From Planctomycetaceae bacterium (GTDB lineage Bacteria; Planctomycetota; Planctomycetia; Planctomycetales; Planctomycetaceae): a stretch of DNA of 64,000 nucleotides. Of the stretch, positions 47,542 through 56,759 are shown in pieces (the first letter of the stretch is position 1; each line of letters begins with the position of its first letter). The stretch spans positions 496,001 through 560,000 of the forward strand of contig JACKHO010000002.1 of NCBI GenBank assembly GCA_020638955.1, read 5' to 3'. A model generated the notes under the pieces. The model made no database searches and was not told the DNA's origin. It saw nothing but the letters and a program-made list of their open reading frames with translations. The position numbers and the translations under genes are program-made.

Positions 47542-48708
47542 TCAGTCGTACTGGAGACGCTTGGCGTCTTCGATGAGACCCGGATTCTGCTTGCTCAGAT
47601 CATCCAGAATTCGTTGGGCCTGCGTTCGCTGCTGGACTGAAATGGATGTATTTTCCTCTGACGCCGCTGCCAGCAGAAACCGCACAATGGTTCGCCGAGT
47701 GGATGGGAAATTGTGCTTTGGATCGGCCAGTAATTGGGGCATTAGGGCTGTGGATTCCCAATCCTGCCACCGACGCAAGTCCGCAATGGTCAACTCGACA
47801 AACTCGGGGCGTACGAGGAGTTTTCGCATGGCTTGCTGAAGTTGTGGGCGCGGAACACATTGTGGTTCAAAGTCCCACAGGAAACGCATCGCTTTGGCGA
47901 GTGCGGCCACTTCCGAACTGACGATTTCCTGGTTGTCGAGAATTGCCTTGTCGAGAACGGTCATGCCCTGTGCACGATTCAGCATGAGATAGCCCGCCAT
48001 CATACCGTCGATTCCCAGTCGGAACTCCCGTGTGGGCTGGACGATAATGGCTTCCAGAAATCTGGCGTCGTCGGGGCCACCACAGCAGCCGAGCATGAGC
48101 CCGTAGAGTCCGCGTCGGGTCGCGTCGCGGGAAGCATCGGTGAGCCATGTTCTCAACAGGACAGGATTAAACTCTGTCGATATGGCCTTAATGTCCTCGT
48201 ACGACGCGCGGGCAAACTCGCCATAGGCATCGATGGCAATATCCTGGTCGGGATGCTCCAGAAACCTGAGGAAGTAACGCAGTCGTGTTGTGGTACTGAC
48301 GTTGCTGGAGGGTGCCCGTGCAATGTATTCCCGGGCCTCAGGGCTCAGTTTCTGGGGATGAGTCCAGGCCAGCGTCTCCTTGGCATTGTCGTTAATGAGC
48401 AGGAACGGTGCTCCCTTGGTCCCGGAAATGAATTCGTTGACCGTGAGAGACTCATTCTCCAGGAGCAGTCCGTCGGCGTCGACGAGGATTTGTTGGACCA
48501 CGAACTCGGTCTGACCTGTTTCATCTCCGACAGGAGGTGTGGCCGACTTCCATTCCGCGATGACCGCAGCCTTGGACTGTTTCACCTGCTCGGTGAACGT
48601 GAGCGTGGGGACAAGACAGAACTCACAGCCGTCAGCCGACTCTGGAACCAGGCTTGCCAACAACACACCGCACACCAGTGCGAACGGCAATTTGGTAAAC
48701 CAATCCAT
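47542..48708 (-). CDS. Secreted protein of unknown function with CEFC motif (paralogue 2)
   Basis: 388 residues with a signal peptide (LPFALVCGVLLASLVPESA) followed by GCEFCLVPTLTFTEQVKQSK, so a Cys-x-x-Cys-type pair sits at the mature N-terminus. The next part (AAVIAEWKSATPPVGDETGQ) and the C-terminal helical part (TIADLRRWQDWESTALMPQL) match those of the neighbouring gene at 48733-49887 in order and length. No known domain is recognised. The two genes, 24 bp apart, are tandem duplicates. An SD-like CGGAG precedes the ATG at 48708. A role in periplasmic redox or metal handling is a guess based on the Cys motif only. Confidence 0.8.
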   Translation of the reverse strand: MDWFTKLPFALVCGVLLASLVPESADGCEFCLVPTLTFTEQVKQSKAAVIAEWKSATPPVGDETGQTEFVVQQILVDADGLLLENESLTVNEFISGTKGAPFLLINDNAKETLAWTHPQKLSPEAREYIARAPSSNVSTTTRLRYFLRFLEHPDQDIAIDAYGEFARASYEDIKAISTEFNPVLLRTWLTDASRDATRRGLYGLMLGCCGGPDDARFLEAIIVQPTREFRLGIDGMMAGYLMLNRAQGMTVLDKAILDNQEIVSSEVAALAKAMRFLWDFEPQCVPRPQLQQAMRKLLVRPEFVELTIADLRRWQDWESTALMPQLLADPKHNFPSTRRTIVRFLLAAASEENTSISVQQRTQAQRILDDLSKQNPGLIEDAKRLQYD

Positions 48709-48732
48709 TGGTTACTCCGGGGTGATGCAACG

Positions 48733-49887
48733 TTAGTCGAAGAAGTACTTCTCGGCTGCCTTGACCGTTTTGGGGTCAGACTCGCGCAGCATGTCGAGTG
48801 ACTTCTGAGCCAGTTCTGTCTGCTGTGGCGTAATGCCAGATTCCGTGTCGGCCTTGGTGGCGATCATGAGGAAGCGGACGATGGCTCGCTTAATGCTGGG
48901 AATGTCATACTCTTTCTCGTTGTACAGTCCAACGAGTTGGGCCATCACGCCCCAGTCCTGCCAGCGGGCGAGATCGACAATGACCAGGTCAGCCAAATTC
49001 GGACGTCCCAGCAGCACGCGCATCGACTTCCGCAAATCTTCGGCGGGAATTTTCTGGTCGCCGTACGTCCACATGAACCGCAGCGCCTGCATCGCCGCGA
49101 AGGTTTCGCTGAAGAGTGTGTCGCTTGGTGCGAGTTTGCTTTCGACCAGTGTGTCCAACCCCTTCGAGCCAGTGAGGAGCAGGTAGCCACCCATGACACC
49201 GTCAATTCCGAGGCGGAATTCATCGGTTGGTTCCAGAATTTTCTTTTCCAGGAACTCAGCATCTGTCGGTTCGCCGCATAGTCCGAGCATCATGCCATAC
49301 AGACCAATTCGGGTGGGGTTTACTTGAGGATCAACCAGCCACTTGCGGAGCTTCTCCTTGGGGAACTGCTCTTTGATGGCCACAATGTCGGCGTAAGGAG
49401 CGTTGGCGAATTCGGCGTAGGCATCGTTCGCGATGACACTGTCTGAGTATTCCAGAAACTTGAGGAAGTAGCTGAGTCGTTTGGAGGCAGGCTCTTCCTT
49501 GGTGGGAGCCTGTGTCATGTAGTTGAACGTTGTTTCCGTCACTTCCAGCGGACTGCTCCACTCCACGTTTTCGTTGACCGTTCCGAGCAGCACAAACAAA
49601 TCTCCCGACTTACCAGCGCGGTAGCGGTCGAGCTGGAGTGTTTCGCCGGGCTTCAGTTTGGAAGTGGCGTCATGCACAACGCGGACAACTTCGTAGGTCG
49701 TGGTGCCAGCAAACCCTTCATCGAGGTTCGCGGGTTTGCCACCCTTCCACTGCACCAGCACGGCCGCTTCGGAAGAATTGAGTTGCTCAGTCAACGTGAG
49801 CGAAGGGGCACTGCAGAACGGACAGGCATTGGCAACCGACACCCCCAGGGCAACGCAGGCCAACAGCACGGAAAAGGAAAAACGCAT
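48733..49887 (-). CDS. Secreted protein of unknown function with CPFC motif (paralogue 1)
   Basis: 384 residues. Signal peptide (FSFSVLLACVALGVSVANA) and then CPFCSAPSLTLTEQLNSSEA, a CPFC motif near the mature N-terminus. The body has the same block order as the neighbour at 47542: AAVLVQWKGGKPANLDEG, LRKWLVDPQVNPTRIGLYGM, FRLGIDGVMGGYLLLTGSKG and VIVDLARWQDWGVMAQLV. The two proteins share about half of their residues in these blocks by eye. Start ATG 49887; an upstream ATG at 49977 would add 30 unconserved residues. It lies 16 bp after the CCFG lipoprotein gene, so the five genes 53409 to 47542 may be one operon. Function unknown. Confidence 0.8.
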   Translation of the reverse strand: MRFSFSVLLACVALGVSVANACPFCSAPSLTLTEQLNSSEAAVLVQWKGGKPANLDEGFAGTTTYEVVRVVHDATSKLKPGETLQLDRYRAGKSGDLFVLLGTVNENVEWSSPLEVTETTFNYMTQAPTKEEPASKRLSYFLKFLEYSDSVIANDAYAEFANAPYADIVAIKEQFPKEKLRKWLVDPQVNPTRIGLYGMMLGLCGEPTDAEFLEKKILEPTDEFRLGIDGVMGGYLLLTGSKGLDTLVESKLAPSDTLFSETFAAMQALRFMWTYGDQKIPAEDLRKSMRVLLGRPNLADLVIVDLARWQDWGVMAQLVGLYNEKEYDIPSIKRAIVRFLMIATKADTESGITPQQTELAQKSLDMLRESDPKTVKAAEKYFFD

Positions 49888-49903
49888 AACAGCCTCAGTG
49901 AAG

Positions 49904-50725
49904 TCACTCTGTGATGGTCGCATCTTCGATGTGGTACAGCAGGTAAAACTCTTCGTCGTCGAAAATGACCGGGTCAATGACCAACGTCCCCGTCACATCG
50001 AACGGACGGAGTTGAATGTAATCGGTCGTTACGTCTTCGCGCAGATTGACCGCAATTTTGTCGTAGATTTTGGCTTTCGGCCCAAAGCAGCACAGGCCGC
50101 TGTCCCGCATCATGAGAAAACGGGAAATCCCACTGGGTTTGTTTGGAGGAAACATCCAACCCCGAATGCGAACCTGCTTGCCATTCAAATCATTGAGCCA
50201 CTCCGGGAAGTAGTCCGCAGCATCGAGCGGGACCGGCTCCATGTTTAGGATTTTCAGCAGGTCCAGGTCATCGTACGTGACTCTCAACTTGCCGTCTGAC
50301 TCAGGAACGATCACCTTCTCTGGAATGAGCAGCTTGATGCGGGCCACGGGATCGACGACGGTGGTGGCCACTTCCATTGTTGGGCTGGCGGGTGCGGGTA
50401 AACGCACGGGCAATGGAACTGCAAACGGGCGCGAGTTGTCGACTGAGAGTTCCGCGACCTGTTCGAGCTTGCTCCCCTCAGGTGAGTCGACGGTTTCCTG
50501 CACTTCGGGAGTGTCATCACTGACGACATCCGAGCCATCTGTCGCATCGACAGTTGGAACGCTTTCCGCTGAATCGGTGTTGTCTTCCACCAGATCTTGA
50601 TTCGTTGCCGAGAACCCGGAGTCTTCGGTCACCACCGTGTACTGGTCGTCGTCTGGTCCGCTACAGCCAACACAGGCCAGGAGCAGGAGCGTGACACAAA
50701 CAGAACCAAAGGTGAAACGATACAT
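49904..50725 (-). CDS. Lipoprotein with C-terminal CCFG domain, DUF3299-like
   Basis: 273 residues. The leader MYRFTFGSVCVTLLLLACVG followed by Cys is a lipoprotein signal. An acidic low-complexity stretch of about 80 residues comes next (EDSGFSATNQDLVEDNTD). The C-terminal about 110 residues form a domain with LNGKQVRIRGWMFPPN, GISRFLMMRDSGLCCFGPKA, then RPFDVTGTLVIDPVI, which resembles the DUF3299 fold, although a CCFG loop replaces the usual segment. The same domain occurs in the next gene (50745-51476). Start ATG 50725 was chosen because upstream residues in this frame look non-coding. It is 17 bp upstream of the CPFC gene. Confidence 0.75.
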   Translation of the reverse strand: MYRFTFGSVCVTLLLLACVGCSGPDDDQYTVVTEDSGFSATNQDLVEDNTDSAESVPTVDATDGSDVVSDDTPEVQETVDSPEGSKLEQVAELSVDNSRPFAVPLPVRLPAPASPTMEVATTVVDPVARIKLLIPEKVIVPESDGKLRVTYDDLDLLKILNMEPVPLDAADYFPEWLNDLNGKQVRIRGWMFPPNKPSGISRFLMMRDSGLCCFGPKAKIYDKIAVNLREDVTTDYIQLRPFDVTGTLVIDPVIFDDEEFYLLYHIEDATITE

Positions 50726-50744
50726 GGGAAACTCAGCGTTCGAA

Positions 50745-51476
50745 CTAGAATTCGCTGGCTGAAAGCGTACACGAGTCCGCATCAATGTGGTAGACCGCAT
50801 CGGAATCATCACCCGCGAAGTTTTGATTGACACGGAACGTGCCGGACACCGACACCTTGTTGTAAGTGTGGTCGACGTTGAATCCCACCAGGTCCACAGT
50901 AATACGATCTTGCACGGCAGGTTTGCCACCGAAACAGCACTGCCCGTTGTCTTTCAGGAGCAGGAATTTCGTCAGGCCCGACGCCTGCTGCGTGGGGAAA
51001 ATGTACCCCTTCAGAAAGACCTTTTTTCCATCCAGCGCGTCCACTTCTGGCGGAGGCTGCAGTCGCGGTGACGTTTGATCCTGCACGAAGCCTTTCTCGG
51101 AAATGTCTTTGTAAAAGCTGACTCGCTGATATCCGTCCGGAACTTCGTTTCTGTACAGGTTGACCTGATAAGCCACTCCAATTGTCGAGCAGACGACGGG
51201 AAGAATCATGCCGACAACGGCCATCCAAAGACCGCTGTAGATGTCTCTCGAACGTGAAATCACGACGGCGGAAATCGCGCTCACCACGAGCGCCACAATG
51301 GCAATGGGAATAGCAATCCAAACCACCACGGCGAGCGTCGACATCAGCGCCAACACAAATCCGCACACGGCGAAAATGGGCACGGGACGATAGCTGAACT
51401 CGCTTCCCCCGTCGTACTCACCGAAATCGGAATACCGATCTGGCTTGGTGGGGCGTTCTTCAAGAACCTGTGTCAT
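50745..51476 (-). CDS. Membrane protein with DUF4190-like helices and CCFG domain
   Basis: 243 residues. After about 30 residues there are two or three helices (VPIFAVCGFVLALMSTLAVV, IAIPIAIVALVVSAISAVVI and GLWMAVVGMILPVV), which resemble DUF4190. The C-terminal part is the same domain as in the neighbouring lipoprotein: LDGKKVFLKGYIFPTQQASG, LTKFLLLKDNGQCCFGGKPA and HTYNKVSVSGTFRVN. The Cys-Cys-Phe-Gly stretch is common to both. The pair therefore looks like a membrane protein and a lipoprotein carrying the same extracytoplasmic domain. Start ATG 51476. The gap to the lipoprotein gene is 19 bp. Function unknown. Confidence 0.77.
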   Translation of the reverse strand: MTQVLEERPTKPDRYSDFGEYDGGSEFSYRPVPIFAVCGFVLALMSTLAVVVWIAIPIAIVALVVSAISAVVISRSRDIYSGLWMAVVGMILPVVCSTIGVAYQVNLYRNEVPDGYQRVSFYKDISEKGFVQDQTSPRLQPPPEVDALDGKKVFLKGYIFPTQQASGLTKFLLLKDNGQCCFGGKPAVQDRITVDLVGFNVDHTYNKVSVSGTFRVNQNFAGDDSDAVYHIDADSCTLSASEF

Positions 51477-51660
51477 GTGTGCAAACCTCGAAAACAACAC
51501 AACTTGAGAAAACTGACGCGCCGGAAAATGATGAGGCCGTCCGAAAAATACACTTCTCTAAGTATACGCCGTCACCACGCCAGAATCACGCGAAATTGCC
51601 CCTCGTTAACAGCTTTTCGTCCGCTGAGTTGACCGCACCTTAACATCCCTTCGCGAAAGA

Positions 51661-53409
51661 CTATTGAGCCAGCACGGGCTGATCACCCGTTCCGTCGGGC
51701 GAAGTCATGGGCAATTCGGAAGTGCGAACCGGAGACTCTCGGTTTAAGTCAGGATCAGAATTGGTGTCCAGTAGTGAAACCGGAGTCGCAGGGCTGTCCG
51801 CCTCTGCAAACTGCTGATTCCCAACCTTAATGCTGACAATGTGTAACGTGCTTTGGGTCCCCGTGATTGATGTTCTTACGGAAGACTGCGAACTCCCACC
51901 GAGAGCCACCTCAATTACCGTGGCGTCGGGGTACTCGAACTCCAGCCGAATGGACGTTGATTGTGGCGGATTCAACGGGTTCCCCCAGTCCTGCCCGTTG
52001 GAGAACCGCAGGTCGAACCAGTTCCCCACCTGGGCGATTTGCGGCCGCGTCATGAGCGTTTCCCCATAATAGGCACGCATTTCCGCCAGATGCAGCTGCC
52101 ACGACTGAGCCGCCCGAATGTGGAGTTCATCGGGGCCAAAACCATATCGCGGCTGGGCTTCTATCGAATGCATGACCCGCGACAGGACGTTCGGAGGCGT
52201 CTGCTCTGAACCTAATCGGGCGGCACACCGCAAGAGAACGGGAGCCGGCAATTCGGCCACTGTCTGGTCGTCACGCAGGAACTCGGCCAGTTTTTCGTTG
52301 TCATTTGCATGGTAATACAGCGACGCCAGAAACACCTGACTGAGCGGCTTTTCCAAATCCACGTCGAGGTTGCGAAAAATGGCATCTTCCGCATCAGCAA
52401 TGCGACCGCCTCTTTCCAGAATGCGGGCACAAATCAAGTTCGCTTCCCACGATTCACCCGAGTAGAACAACGCTCGCTCGGCAGCAGCCATCGCACGATC
52501 GGATCCCTGCGATTCAAGAATAAGCGCTTCGTTTGCCATCGCCGTGGCCAGCATGTCGTCCTTGCGGAAGTGCCCCTTCCCCAGCTCTTCGAGGCGCTCG
52601 TACGTTGAGAGTGCGTCAGGGAGTTGTCCCAGTTGCTGTTGTGTGCGTCCCAGATAATACCAGTAGGGTGGGTACGCTTCCATGAACGGTTCCATGCGGC
52701 GAAGCACACGCAGGCGGACTTCGGGATCTTTTTCGTTGATGATCTCTTCCAGGCCATCAAGGTCATCACCCCGCACGAGCCAGCGGTCCGGAATGTTCTT
52801 TTTCTGTGCCAGATGCCAGAACGTGTCGAGAAATTGCGACGACTTCTTCACCACCGAGTTAATACGGTTCCGATCCACCTTCAGCAGGTCGTTCTCGCGG
52901 TTGTAACTCATTTTGCGATAGTCCCACCACCCGTTGGCTCCCGTGCGAATGGCATTGCCAAACTGCGCGGTGGCAATGTCGGTGGTGAAGGCGACCGCGT
53001 CCCACGTGACTTTCTGCGTCAACAATGCGCGATGATGCTTGTGGTACATCTCCCGTTCGCGGTCAGCGACTTCCACCTGACCAATTTCATCGAGCACCGC
53101 CGTGTACAGTCCGATGACTTCCGGATCCGAAAGCTGGGTGAGGCTGAGGTTGTTAAGGATTTTCTCCTCTTCCTCGCGCAGTACGTCTTCTGTGGGGGAT
53201 TTCCGGATGCGGTGAAACGAGGCGCGGCAATAGTTGAGCGTAATGGCCGTCGCCTTCGCTTCGGCCTGGGGATCAACTTCTGGAGCCGCTGGGGCGGCGA
53301 CGTCATCGGCGAATCCCGGCGTATTGGCAAACAGCGGCAACGACAGCAACAACACCCGCACAATCGCGGAAAGGAGGCGACGAACTTGGTGATACTGTGA
53401 AAGCAACAT
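51661..53409 (-). CDS. Secreted helical-repeat (TPR-like) protein of unknown function
   Basis: 582 residues with a signal peptide (LSAIVRVLLLSLPLFANTPG). The N-terminal part (LNYCRASFHRIRKSPTED) contains conserved-looking helices, then GRTQQQLGQLPDALSTYERL and MAAAERALFYSGESWEANLI are TPR-type repeats from about residue 280 to 420. The tail is Ser/Thr/Pro-rich and acidic (LLDTNSDPDLNRESPVRT). It precedes the CCFG pair by about 185 bp on the same strand. I do not recognise a specific family. The ATG at 53409 is preferred over 53484 because the leader begins there. Confidence 0.78.
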   Translation of the reverse strand: MLLSQYHQVRRLLSAIVRVLLLSLPLFANTPGFADDVAAPAAPEVDPQAEAKATAITLNYCRASFHRIRKSPTEDVLREEEEKILNNLSLTQLSDPEVIGLYTAVLDEIGQVEVADREREMYHKHHRALLTQKVTWDAVAFTTDIATAQFGNAIRTGANGWWDYRKMSYNRENDLLKVDRNRINSVVKKSSQFLDTFWHLAQKKNIPDRWLVRGDDLDGLEEIINEKDPEVRLRVLRRMEPFMEAYPPYWYYLGRTQQQLGQLPDALSTYERLEELGKGHFRKDDMLATAMANEALILESQGSDRAMAAAERALFYSGESWEANLICARILERGGRIADAEDAIFRNLDVDLEKPLSQVFLASLYYHANDNEKLAEFLRDDQTVAELPAPVLLRCAARLGSEQTPPNVLSRVMHSIEAQPRYGFGPDELHIRAAQSWQLHLAEMRAYYGETLMTRPQIAQVGNWFDLRFSNGQDWGNPLNPPQSTSIRLEFEYPDATVIEVALGGSSQSSVRTSITGTQSTLHIVSIKVGNQQFAEADSPATPVSLLDTNSDPDLNRESPVRTSELPMTSPDGTGDQPVLAQ

Positions 53410-53897
53410 GGTTTCGACATCAGGCTGGGGCAAAACGCAAGGTGCGCTCCACCTCGGACAGGAAGTCAATGGAATGACTCCCAAGGCAGGTCATGTAAGT
53501 CCCTTTCCTCACTGTACAGCCCCTCATGGGCAACTCCAGAGGGAGTTCCGCAGATGGCGTGCCTAACCTCATTCGCGATTCCGACGTAACGGTCACGAAG
53601 AGTTTGTCGCCTCGTCAAAGCCGTTCATGTTCGGCAATTCCTGCCAATCCACCCCACGTCCCACGGCGCAAATGTTTCTGTAAAGCCCCCAGTGTGTCGT
53701 CGGGAACCGCCGTTGCAAAAGCTACAATATTGGGAAACAACAGCGACTGGTGGGGCGGACGTCGCAAGATTTACAACGGTTTTTTATCCGTTCGTACAAT
53801 TCCGATGAAGCGCTGCGGGTCAGATCGTTTTCGACAGTCAGCCAGTAACCCTCAACGTCTCAACCGTGGCGACGCCACACTCAACGCCTCAACGCCG
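53410..53897. other. 488-bp intergenic region
   Basis: I see no convincing gene. An open frame on the plus strand (53526-53918) has a Ser/Arg-rich composition and no recognisable feature. The sequence near 53870-53900 has CGTGGCGACGCC and CTGGCGACGTCG, a loose direct repeat. Confidence 0.4.
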
Positions 53898-55055
53898 TCA
53901 ATACTGGCGACGTCGTGATTGCATGCTTTCATAAACATTGTCAAAGGGCGACTGCCCATGCTTCTCGCCGTTCGATGAAATCATCCGCGCGTAAACGGAG
54001 TCGTCGATGTCTTCCGACAAAAAGCGTCCGCTGCCATCGACAAGAATGATATTCACGCCGCCAGGATGATTCGAACTCGGACGCGGCATGTTACCTGGCG
54101 AGGCGTTGCGGTTACGCGAGTTGATGCGGCCCACACGAAAGTCAGACGGTTTGGTCGTGGCCAGTGAAAACGAAGAGTGCAGACTCAGGGCCTGTGCCAT
54201 ATTTGCTTTCGGCGCGTCTCCAGAAACATCACCTACACCGTTGGCAGCGTCATCTTGAATCGAAGCTGGCGCACTGGAACTCCCCTGCTCTGCTATGGGG
54301 AGAGCAAAACACAAATTGCCCGGCGCCCGCGAGATCCAGCCCCCTTCACCCGTCGCCGGATCAAACGGCACCGTGTCGACATTCTCACTGAGCAAAATAG
54401 TCGCTGAGGTGCCATCGCCAATGTCCTCGTAGTTCGTAGAACTCCCAGAGAAAACAACTCCGGTTGCCTTAGTGATTTGCCGATCCCATTCCGTCACTAA
54501 TCCAACACCATCTGCCTGCCAGTCGTACCCGTCTTGGGAGTGACCATTGTCGATCCGGCTTGCGTTGTTCCAGCGAGAGAGCGTCATGTAACCACCGTTG
54601 GCGACGTAGGAGTTTACAGCTCGCTGGTGGCTGAATGGCGAGGATGGACAGCGATAAACAGGCATTTGCCACGCGGCCAATTCTTCAAACGTCTGGTCTC
54701 GTGCTGGTGATAGCAAATCCTCATAAAGAGGGCTTCCTTCGATGAGGGGGATCACCGCAACAGTCCAAGGTGTTGGAATGGTGCCGACACGTTCGCTGAC
54801 GAATACCTCGCCGCCAGCCGAGTCGATCAGCTTGGGAAACGCACCATCAAAAGATGCGGAGTAGTTTATCGCCGCTAACCCCACCTGACGCATGTTGTTG
54901 AGGCACTCGGCTTGGCGAGCGCGCGCACGGACCCTCTGCATGCCTGGTAAGACGACAGCCAGCACAGTACCGATAATCCCCAACACGACAACCAATTCGA
55001 TACGTGTCAGCCCTTTGCGATGACAAATACGTCTCGATATTCGAGCAGCCTGCAT
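53898..55055 (-). CDS. DUF1559 prepilin-like protein
   Basis: 385 residues. The N-terminus (RKGLTRIELVVVLGIIGTVL) has the prepilin leader with Gly before the hydrophobic helix and Glu at position 5 of the mature form, in a slightly altered form (TRIEL instead of TLIEL). The DUF1559 landmarks follow: RARARQAECLNNMRQVGLAA with NYSASFDGAFP, and near the C-terminus GGVNIILVDGSGRFLSEDID, the H-x9-DG-type end. DUF1559 proteins are very numerous in Planctomycetes and probably form pseudopili or secreted filaments. It is a close paralogue of the next gene, and both contain the same RARARQAECLNNMRQVGLA stretch. Confidence 0.88.
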   Translation of the reverse strand: MQAARISRRICHRKGLTRIELVVVLGIIGTVLAVVLPGMQRVRARARQAECLNNMRQVGLAAINYSASFDGAFPKLIDSAGGEVFVSERVGTIPTPWTVAVIPLIEGSPLYEDLLSPARDQTFEELAAWQMPVYRCPSSPFSHQRAVNSYVANGGYMTLSRWNNASRIDNGHSQDGYDWQADGVGLVTEWDRQITKATGVVFSGSSTNYEDIGDGTSATILLSENVDTVPFDPATGEGGWISRAPGNLCFALPIAEQGSSSAPASIQDDAANGVGDVSGDAPKANMAQALSLHSSFSLATTKPSDFRVGRINSRNRNASPGNMPRPSSNHPGGVNIILVDGSGRFLSEDIDDSVYARMISSNGEKHGQSPFDNVYESMQSRRRQY

Positions 55056-55195
55056 TACGTGGTCTCCAAAAACCGAGGAAGCAAATCCCAGCGGAATGTA
55101 CTACGCGTTCTGAAACGCAAAGCACGGGAGAATCACACGGGAATTCGAATCGATCTCAAAACAAAAGCCGCTTCGACCCTCTGTTTGATCAGCGC

Positions 55196-55235
55196 AAACA
55201 AAAACACGCCCTCCCGGATTCCCGGAAGAGCGTGT
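55196..55235 (-). terminator. Intrinsic terminator of the DUF1559 gene
   Basis: On the minus strand ACACGCTCTTCCGGG pairs with CCGGGAGGGCGTGT around an AAT-type loop (plus-strand positions 55204-55235), followed by TTTTGTTTG. It lies about 30 bases after the stop of the DUF1559 gene at 55267 and separates it from the next DUF1559 gene downstream. Confidence 0.75.
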
Positions 55236-55266
55236 GAACTCTCGAAATCGAACAGTCAAAATCGGC

Positions 55267-56409
55267 TTAGTAACCGCTGAGAATAGCCTGGTTGCCTTTG
55301 TTACCGTTCGAGGAAATCAGGCGAGCGTACACCGACTCATCGATGTTCTGAGCAAGGCTCTTTCCGCTGCCGTCAGCCATAATGACGTTGACAACTTGAC
55401 CGTGCTGTGAGCTTGGACGAGGCGAAGCACCTTCAGGGGCACCTCCCAAACGTGCGTTGATTTTTCCGTACTCGAAGTTAGGTGTTGACAATGAGAACGG
55501 CGTCCCCGATGTCCCCAATTCCATCGCGACAGGCTTGTTAGCAGTGAGTGAACCGGCAGTAACAATTCGTCCGACGCCGTTTGATGCACTATCACCAGTT
55601 GAAGCTGGAAATGCTGCTCCAGAAGTTTCAGCAATCGGCATGGCGAAGCAGAGGTTGCCAGGTGCAGATGAAATCCAACCTCCCAAGCCAGTCGTCGTAT
55701 CAAACGGAAGAATGTCGTTATTCTCACTCAGCAACAGAGTCTGTGAAGTGCCGTCACGGATTGAGTCAACTGTGGTCGTGCCACCCCTGAAAATGACTCC
55801 AGTTCCCTTGGTCACCTGCTGGTCTTCAAACGTTACTGCCCCTGTTCCGTCCAGCTGCCAGTCATACCCGGTAATTCCGTGACCGTTGGCTGGGTTCGCG
55901 GAACCGCTCCAGCGTGACAGGGTCATGTATCCGCCGTTGACTACGTACGACAGCGTACCGGGGAAGTCGGTATTGAGGTCGGATGGGCAATTGAAAGCCG
56001 GAATGTCGTTCACAGCCAATTGAGCAAATGTCTCGCTACGGCTGGAAGTCAACAGGCGGTCGTGCAGACCACTCTGTTCGAGCAACGGTAGTACAGCGAC
56101 CGTCCATGGAGCAGGAGCTGTTGTCGCAGGGCTACCTCCCGACGCAGGAACGACAACCATTTCACCGTTGTCGGTACCCACCATTTGGGGGAATGCACCG
56201 TTGTGTGACGACGAGAAGTTAATGAGAGCCAGACCAACCTGACGCATGTTGTTCAGGCACTCAGCCTGACGGGCACGGGCACGCACTTGCTGCACACCGG
56301 GCAGAATGAGGCTGGCCAGGATACCGATGATGGTAATGACCACCAGAAGTTCGATGAGCGTGAAACCGCGACGTTGCGGTCGGCTCGCAGGACTACGAAA
56401 CGCTTTCAT
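55267..56409 (-). CDS. DUF1559 prepilin-like protein
   Basis: 380 residues. It begins MKAFRSPASRPQRRGFTLIE, a normal prepilin leader cut after Gly, and continues into the hydrophobic helix LLVVITIIGILASLILPGVQ. The DUF1559 region follows with RARARQAECLNNMRQVGLAL, then YVVNGGYMTLSRWSGSANPA and the C-terminal VVNVIMADGSGKSLAQNIDE. The ATG at 56409 has GGAGA a few bases upstream; the 49 residues before it look non-coding. It and the gene at 53898 are paralogues with the same domain order, and a terminator follows this one. Confidence 0.92.
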   Translation of the reverse strand: MKAFRSPASRPQRRGFTLIELLVVITIIGILASLILPGVQQVRARARQAECLNNMRQVGLALINFSSSHNGAFPQMVGTDNGEMVVVPASGGSPATTAPAPWTVAVLPLLEQSGLHDRLLTSSRSETFAQLAVNDIPAFNCPSDLNTDFPGTLSYVVNGGYMTLSRWSGSANPANGHGITGYDWQLDGTGAVTFEDQQVTKGTGVIFRGGTTTVDSIRDGTSQTLLLSENNDILPFDTTTGLGGWISSAPGNLCFAMPIAETSGAAFPASTGDSASNGVGRIVTAGSLTANKPVAMELGTSGTPFSLSTPNFEYGKINARLGGAPEGASPRPSSQHGQVVNVIMADGSGKSLAQNIDESVYARLISSNGNKGNQAILSGY

Positions 56410-56759
56410 GGGATTCTCCAGATTTCGAGAGTGATCCACCCAGGCGGGCGGCAGAAATGTTGAGTCGAGTTCGCTAAGAAACGACAAACAAATGAAAAAG
56501 TCTTGAAGATTGTCTCTGATGCAATTTGCCGCAGCATTCCAGGCAGGCCAGTGCATCGAATTGATTCATTTTGCAGCGACCCTCCGGATCACTCCCCATT
56601 ATTACGACCGCAGTGCGGCTCCGAAAGAGAAAAAAGTGGCTTAACTCCCAGTGTTTTCTCAGCTTTCGTCATTGGTGGCGATTTCGCCAGTTCAAACATT
56701 GCAATCAACATGCCAATTGGCTGCCCCAAAAAACGGATTGTCGGGGAGCAAATCAACCA
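56410..56759. other. 350-bp intergenic region before the DUF1559 gene
   Basis: The stretch separates the stop of the giant pseudopilin gene from the DUF1559 gene. I see no gene. The minus-strand sequence after the giant gene's stop contains CTCCCCGACAATCCGTTTTT and GGGGCAGC, which can pair around a T-rich loop, but it is not a standard terminator. Confidence 0.4.

Noticed and set aside
53526..53918. A 130-codon open frame on the plus strand before the DUF1559 gene.
   Set aside because: Ser/Arg-rich composition, no ribosome site, and it runs into the 3' end of the DUF1559 gene on the other strand.
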